Below, one piece after another: positions 57,911 through 64,000 of a stretch of DNA of 64,000 bases. The stretch spans positions 201,416-265,415 of the forward strand of contig MNCI01017890.1 in the NCBI GenBank assembly GCA_015680685.1, in the 5' to 3' direction. The DNA comes from Gnetum montanum (lineage: Eukaryota > Streptophyta > Gnetopsida > Gnetales > Gnetaceae). Below the pieces are notes generated by a model, which did not search any database, was not told the origin of the DNA, and saw nothing but the letters and a program-made list of their open reading frames with translations. The translations under genes and the position numbers were made by a program. Numbering within the stretch: position 1 is the first letter of the stretch; every line of letters begins with the position of its first letter.

Positions 57911-59521
57911 CCTATCAAAAGTGGCTAAAATAATGGACCTACTAGTAGTAGTGGACAAACAATAAATCAGTGCATAATGCAAATTAAAGCTTCAAATATT
58001 TTTAGTGGTTATCTTACACTAGCATGCTAAAAATCATTTGATTTTTTTTGTGCCAATTTATAGTAGGATTTAGAGGTATGATTGTCTTTCTTCTCTACAT
58101 CTTAATGTGAAAATCTTCAAGTGTATTAACCAATTCCTTGGTCTGGTGAGTCAAAACTTACAAATGAAGACATGTAATCTTTTAGCTATGCTTATGTATA
58201 TGTATGAGATAATTCATGACTTCGAAGAGCTAAACTTAAATAAGGATCAAAGCATATGAATGCTTCAAGGAATGTTCATGGGCTTGGGTGATATCATGTT
58301 GAATGTTTCAAGTCATCAATGGGAGTTTGACTTAAGACTTGTGAGTTTGGAATGAAGAACAAAATAAGAGACTTGCCACTTAAGGAGATTAAATATCTTT
58401 GTTAATTTAAGATACTTGGTTAGGATTAACTTGCATTGAGGATGGACATTTTTAATAGTGTGGACATTCTACTTGAGGTTGGCTTCTCTAATAGGGCAAA
58501 TGTCCTAGCTAGGATGAATGTCCATCTATAGTAAGAATCCCATCTAAAAGTCCTTACCAACATAGGATTAACATCACAACCAAAAGTTACCTATGCATAG
58601 AGTGGATGTCCATCTCATTTGAACAAACCAGCCAATCATTAAAGTAGGAAAATAAAAAGTTACTTCTTGCTATTTTGAAAGTCAAGTTTCACTCAAAGTT
58701 ACTAAGAAAGATTGGAAATGTGTCGTTTACAAAAAGAAATAAGGGAAAAGCAGAAAATATCAATGCTTCAATTGATTTTCAAGCTATTCTTTAACATACA
58801 TACACTCACATGTTGTTGCTATGCTTAACATCTCTTATCAAACTAAATTTAAAGTAAGGCTAGTTGAAGGCAAGGGCTGAGATAAAGTTAGAAGCCACAC
58901 TATAATTTTTCATTCATAATCCCATAGTTTTTAATTATTGAATTTTGTATTTTTTTTATATTCATCTTTTAAAACTCCCTTGAAAATAGGACCTTTTATT
59001 TTACTTTGACCCTAGCACTGAGCATATTTATGCAGATCGAGTTTATAAATCTCTTTCTATACACTTGATTTTCCTTTTCTTTCCTACTTTGAGGAGCTTT
59101 GGGTTTTCTTTATAAAAAAATTTCAACTTTTACTTGTAGGCTAAAGGGATTTTTGTGAGGCATATAAGGTTGTCAAAGTTATTATCATGAGGAACTCATT
59201 GTATCGCTCTAACTAGTTTTAGTGTCTCTTGCAAAAGTACCATTTTGAGTTAGCCTTACATAGTTCTTGTGAGTTCTATAGGATAGTAAGCTTGGAATCT
59301 TGTAGAAAGTGTGCATGAACTAAGAATTTATTATCATGATGTTCTCTATGACTTTATAACTAATGAAAGATTGTGATGAGTTTGACCACACACATTAGTA
59401 AGTGAGTTTTGGTTTGGTCATTCTAGCACTTAAATGTTTCATCTCAGCTATTGAATTTCAATTTTGTTAAATTTATTAGAACATATTCAATCCTTCCCCT
59501 TTAATTTTATTAATTCATAAG
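57911..59521 (+). repeat. Probable K2 copia 5' LTR and its flank
   Basis: The region ends just before an initiator tRNA-Met-type primer site, with the ACATATTCAATCCTTCCCC stretch often found at copia LTR ends. The left LTR border is not resolved; the first few hundred bases may be flanking DNA. No gene is seen. Confidence 0.45.
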
Positions 59522-59533
59522 TGATATCAAAGC
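59522..59533 (+). promoter_or_regulatory. K2 primer binding site, initiator tRNA-Met type
   Basis: TGATATCAAAGC matches TGGTATCAGAGC at 10 of 12 positions and lies 35 bp before the gag start. Confidence 0.7.
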
Positions 59534-59567
59534 TTGATGCTCATTTTTAGATTGATAAATTAGAACA

Positions 59568-60360
59568 ATGGAAGAACATGGATTGTCACTTGCACAAACA
59601 CCTCTCTTTGATGCTACTAATTACATCTTATAAAAGGGAAGAGTGGAAATGTACTTAGAATCTTTTGATTTTGATGTATGGTAGGAAATTATAGATGAAT
59701 ACATAGAACCTTCAAAACCACGATGTACTTGGACTAATGATGATATAAAAACATTCATAAACAACTCCAAGGTAAGAAATGTTATTATTTCAACTCTTTC
59801 CCAAGAAAATTTCAACAAGATTAATCATTATAAATATGCAAAGGAATTATGGGATTTACTTTAGACCATATATAAAGTTACAAAGGTAACTACATCAATT
59901 TGATAACTTGAAAATGAAGAAAGATAAGGGTATTCATCAATATTTTAAATAGGTATGGATCCTTGTGAGCTCAATATGATACATTGGTGAAGATCTTTAT
60001 AAGAGAAAGATGGTATACAAGATCTTTGGAATTCTAACTCTAAAATATAAGTCTAAAGTGATTCTAATGAAGAAAGTTAGAGATTTTAACACTTTACAAT
60101 TTAAGAAGCTTCAAAGTACTTGGATCGACTATGAGATGAACTTAAAAAAGAAGTCATCAATGATAAGTCTAGTACCTTAATTGTTGACACAAACACAAGA
60201 AAGATATTTAGATAAAGGGAATACCAAACATAAGTTGATAACTTATATTTGGATGATTTGAATGATGATGAGGTTAGTCTCCTTATAGTGAAGGTGATAA
60301 AAATTTTGGCTAGGTAGCTTAAGGAAAATGGTGAAATGATAAGACACGATTATTAAGAGG
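59568..60360 (+). pseudogene. K2: Ty1/copia gag
   Basis: The ATG at 59568 opens MEEHGLSLAQTPLFDATNYIL. Then come GRVEMYLESFDFDVW, IIDEYIEPSKPR, VIISTLSQENFNKINHYKYAKELWDLL and, past stops, LxxLNxxExS-like decayed text. This is the copia gag pattern (LFDGTNY...WKxRM, AKEIWDxL). Stops are again mainly TAG at Trp or Gln positions. The protein would form the virus-like particle. Confidence 0.8.
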
Positions 60361-62390
60361 TAAGTATCAAGGTAAGGTATTAAATAAATTTCTCTTAAGT
60401 GATATATTAAATGTTATATTATGAATGCATGGGGGATAAGAACAACTAGTCTTAAAATGGCCTAGTGCTAAATGTTTGTAGGAAAGAGATGAAGCCAAAA
60501 AAAAGAAAAAACCTTTTATTGTCATATGAAATGATGAAGATGTTAGTAAGAAAGAAGTGAAGGAAGGAGATACCTTCACATAACACCCTACTTGCTAAGC
60601 CTAAGCAAGTGAAACAATACTTAGGGATAAACAAGTAAATATACATAAAACTAAACATTGCTTATTAAAAATGATGAAGGGTGGAAATATAATAAACATG
60701 CAAAGAAATAGACATCCTTAGAAAATCATGTGAAGGGACAAACTCTCTATGTGTAAGATAATAGTCATAAGGAATAGGTGACAAAATCAAGGTGGTGGTT
60801 TACAAATCATTCACCATAGGATTCCATACCTAAGTAACAATATTATCCTAGAATGCCAAGGCATCATCACAATCCATGTAAGGAGATTTACTTTTTCAAA
60901 ATGAAAGGGTGTTACTACATCCACTACAAGATAAGCTTCTCAAAATTCAAGTTGCAATCACATAGCTATAAGAAAGATTGTACCCATAATATAGTGATGT
61001 AATTTTCTATGACAAGACAAAGATAAAGCACATTGATAGGAATAAAAATGAAAGAATGATATCGAAGATGGCCTAAAATGCAATAATGATAAATCATTTA
61101 TCATAAGGCCTAATCACAATGTTAAATAGTCTAGACTAACAAATATAACTCAAGATGATTTTTTAGTACCAAAATTATTCTTCTACAACCTTACAAATAA
61201 TACCTCCATGAATTAAATTTTTAAAGTCTAACTTACAATTATAAATGATCTTAAGAGCAATATTACCTTCAATAGATTAATGATGATGAAACTAGGTTAC
61301 ATACTCTATCAATTGAATATGGACTTAGCCTACTACTCATAATGTAGAAATGTTAGGAAATGATGATAAATGGTATGGAAATTGATAAACTTATGCATGA
61401 TGATGAAAGCTAAAAATGTTAAAAAATAGTATTGATGAAATACAAGATATTAATGTGTTGGTTCTTGTATGCACTTTGGAAGCTCTTGCTCTATTCAGTC
61501 CAAATGCCCATGTTGTGATTCATGACTAAGACAAAGAATAAAAATTAAGAATCCTAGATTCAAAGTAATAGAAGGTCATATTTACACAAGGAAATATAGC
61601 AAAAATAAGTAAATCATGAAGACAAAAATTCAAACTTCAAGAAAAGTCAAAGATCTTGTCAAAACCAACTTAGCACTTTTGTAACATAGGGATTAAAGCC
61701 ATGTAAATTATCTTTTATTTACTTTTCCACAAAAGAAAAAAATAGGAAATTCCATTATTTTTTGCATTTAGGAAAAGATTGATGGTGAATGTAAGTAGAA
61801 AATATCCTAATCTCTCATGCCTCTTGATTTTCTAGCTCAATTTTTCATAAAATAGGCTTATTTCATTATATACTAGTTTGGCCCCATCATTTGACTATAA
61901 ATATAAGGAAAAATCATGTTTTTAAGATAATACCATTGAGGCAAATTCATGCTAAAGTAATATGCAAGATTAAGTTATGAATTTCTATTAAAATTATTCC
62001 ACATTCCATAAACCATATTTCATTAAATATCTACATTCCATCATATCTCCAATAAAATTTGTTTTTAGTTTGAAATTTCTTTCTAATCCTTTATTTTTTT
62101 TAATCAAAAATTTAATAGTAAATTTCCAACAACTCCATTAGTAGTTCTCAGATCCACACATCCTCAGTTCATCATCTCCAACCAAGTTTCTACATCAATT
62201 TCATCATAGATCTAGTCTAATAGTAAATTTGAAAGTTTAAAAGCCATAAAAGTAGGAGTCATCTATACCCATGAAATTCAACTCATTTAGTTTGATCTAT
62301 CATTTCAGATTGTTTGCTAGTTTGAAAAAACTCCAACAAACTAAGTTTCATTCAAATCCAACTTTAGAATCTCAATATTTCTACAAGTTT
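60361..62390. other. Unassigned, probably decayed K2 interior
   Basis: No protein motif I can defend is visible. A Cys/Tyr/Lys-rich plus-strand stretch near 60905-60985 could be a lost zinc knuckle. No integrase or RT motif was found. Confidence 0.3.
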
Positions 62391-62870
62391 TAATTTCACC
62401 ATGACTCTTGATTAGGTCATGATATTGCAAGTTTCTTAGACCATGAGTTCATCATGACTTGTAATATTGTAGTTTCTAGATTTTTAAAGATCAAAACTTG
62501 TGGTTAAGCACCAAAACTTGTGGTTGATTCAAAAGTACAACTATGATTTGTAATTGCCTCATGAAATGACATTCAATATAAGGTAAATTTATGACAACTC
62601 ATGATTCAAACATGGACTACCACCATGATTCATGGGAACACTTTCATGGCTCATAGTTCTCTCTAATTTAAATTTCCAATTGTTGATCATCATCATAATT
62701 TATGGAGCCATCGTGGTCCACTCATGAAATCCATAGTACTTACAATTCTATGTTTCTTATCAAACCATGGCTTGTGGCCTGCTAATGATTCATTACCATG
62801 ACTCATGTTTAACACATGACCATAAACCATGCCTCATGTTGTAGTATCATTACTCATGACATTTTTGAAT
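62391..62870. repeat. Region dense in CATGA/TCATG words
   Basis: Short words such as CCATGACTC, TCATGACTTG, CTCATGATTC and ACCATGATTCATGG recur every 20-50 bases. The same style of sequence fills the C1 LTRs (11880-12300 and 29460-29880). It may be part of a related LTR. Confidence 0.4.
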
Positions 62871-63425
62871 TTTTACTAGATATTTCTAAAATTTAAAACT
62901 TTGATCAAGTTTTTATCTAGCTAAATTCTAAACATAATATATGGAAAGGGATTTAGGATTACCCTTTGCAAAGACTAAAGAACAGTTTATTTTCTTAAAT
63001 CATAGATGATACCTTATGTGGAGGGCCAAGTAACAATTTGCATATAAAGCAAAGATGAATGAAATAATGGGAGAGACTTTGATATTTAAAATCAAGTTTT
63101 TTCCTCAACTCAAAGAATAAAATAGGACATAAATGAAATGTTTTGATGTCTTATACCTTGTAGGATGGATAAGCAACTCTGATGAGAACATCACGTAGCC
63201 CATGTGTAATCCTTAATGTCTTTATGTGTGTCTTTTTATATGTATTTCTTACATTAGTTTTATTTGTGATTATTCCAGGGTCTTTTAGCATGTTTGGAGG
63301 TGTTTTGAGCCTATTTTGATAAGCTTAGGGGATTCTAGGGTCAATGGAGACTTTTTTGAAGGTGTTCAAAGGTTCCAAACCTCAAAACAAGCACCATGGT
63401 TTTTGGCCCTAGTAGGTGAGACGTT
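62871..63425. other. Unassigned AT-rich DNA
   Basis: I see no gene or repeat I can support. Confidence 0.3.
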
Positions 63426-63680
63426 TGAGCCTCCTCTAAGATGTCTTAGCTATAGCTAAGATGTCTTGTGCATTTCCAAGATGTCTCATCCTAAGCCAAG
63501 ATATTTCAACTACTTTCAAGAAATCTCAAGTAAGATGTCTTAGTCAATCTCAAGAAATCTCAGTCTTCAAGAAAATGTCTTCATTAGATTTAAGACATCT
63601 CCTTTGTCAACTACCAACGTTTTGTTGGGATGTCTCATGTTTCTCCAATACGTCTCAGGTACACATGAGATATTTTCTAT
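63426..63680 (+). repeat. Degenerate short-period repeat, unit close to AAGATGTCTCA
   Basis: About a dozen variants of AAGATGTCT(C/T)A and AAGAAATCTCA lie 15-30 bases apart, among them CTAAGATGTCTT (63457), CCAAGATGTCTC (63476) and CAAGAAATCTCA (63517). The 81-residue frame over it is a by-product. Confidence 0.7.
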
Positions 63681-64000
63681 ATGAATTTTTAAAATTCAAA
63701 TTATGAATTTAAGAGGTAGAGAAGATGAAAGAAAAAAGAAGAAAAATATAATTAGATCTCATGATTCTTCATTTTGGCTAAGAGAGTCTAGGGATAGTAA
63801 GAAAGTCTAGGGAGTGAAGAGTTAAGAGAATAAAGTAGTGAGAGATATTCTTGGCCAATTTCCTTGGTTATCATCCTTATGTAAGTGTGACTACTTTGAT
63901 TGAGTGTTGTGTAAGGGTTAGATTCAATCTCTTATCTATCATTGTGAATGTGTGCCTATTTTTTGCTATAAATTCTTCTTTTAGTTAAGAATAAAGCTTT
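63681..64000. other. Unassigned window end
   Basis: AT-rich sequence ending in AATAAAGCTTT. The AATAAAG at 63990-63996 could be a polyadenylation signal of an element that continues outside the window. No gene is seen. Confidence 0.25.

Overview
This looks like nuclear DNA of a seed plant with a large, repeat-packed genome. A gymnosperm (conifer type) is my best guess, based on the AT-rich, old, nested LTR retrotransposons and the Athila-like and chromovirus-like protein remnants; that is inference, not proof. Only one host gene is well supported. The rest is retrotransposon sequence at different stages of decay.

Layout. 1-4.1 kb: a relic plus-strand reading frame behind an LTR-like promoter. 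About 4.13-30.6 kb: one old minus-strand Ty3/gypsy element of chromovirus type (called C1 here). It is split by two younger minus-strand Athila-like elements. E1 (4601-11694, target duplication TTGAT) lies inside the C1 3' LTR. E2 (14012-23885, target duplication ATGAT) lies inside the C1 integrase. 30.6-33.1 kb: a plus-strand Ty1/copia pol relic (K1). 33.1-36.3 kb: flanking DNA with a tandem repeat and a possible tRNA-derived SINE. 36314-38553: the host gene, minus strand, two coding exons, giving a 573-residue type II membrane protein related to plant SUB1/O-fucosyltransferase-like proteins. 39.2-40.9 kb: flank with a short LINE-like relic. 40910-57910: E4, a sister family of E1-E3 (target duplication CCTAT), split by E3 (43607-50651, plus strand, target duplication ATGAT). 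57.9-64 kb: the 5' part of a plus-strand copia element (K2), then unassigned DNA with local repeats.

How the parts relate. E1-E4 share LTR tips TGATGAG...CTCATCA, a tRNA-Asp-type primer site, an SR-rich Gag, a DLGSG- or DSGS-type protease and a long 3' untranslated region with a TTTTGTTTTACACA-like tract. E2 and E4 carry reverse transcriptase, RNase H and integrase. E1 and E3 have lost all three through different deletions, so they look like non-autonomous derivatives. Nesting gives the order: C1 before E1 and E2; E4 before E3. The host gene survives in about 5 kb between two repeat blocks. Its true start lies in a small first exon that a simple open-frame scan misses.

Limits: everything was read by eye. 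Family names rest on remembered motifs, not searches, and borders without a target duplication are approximate.
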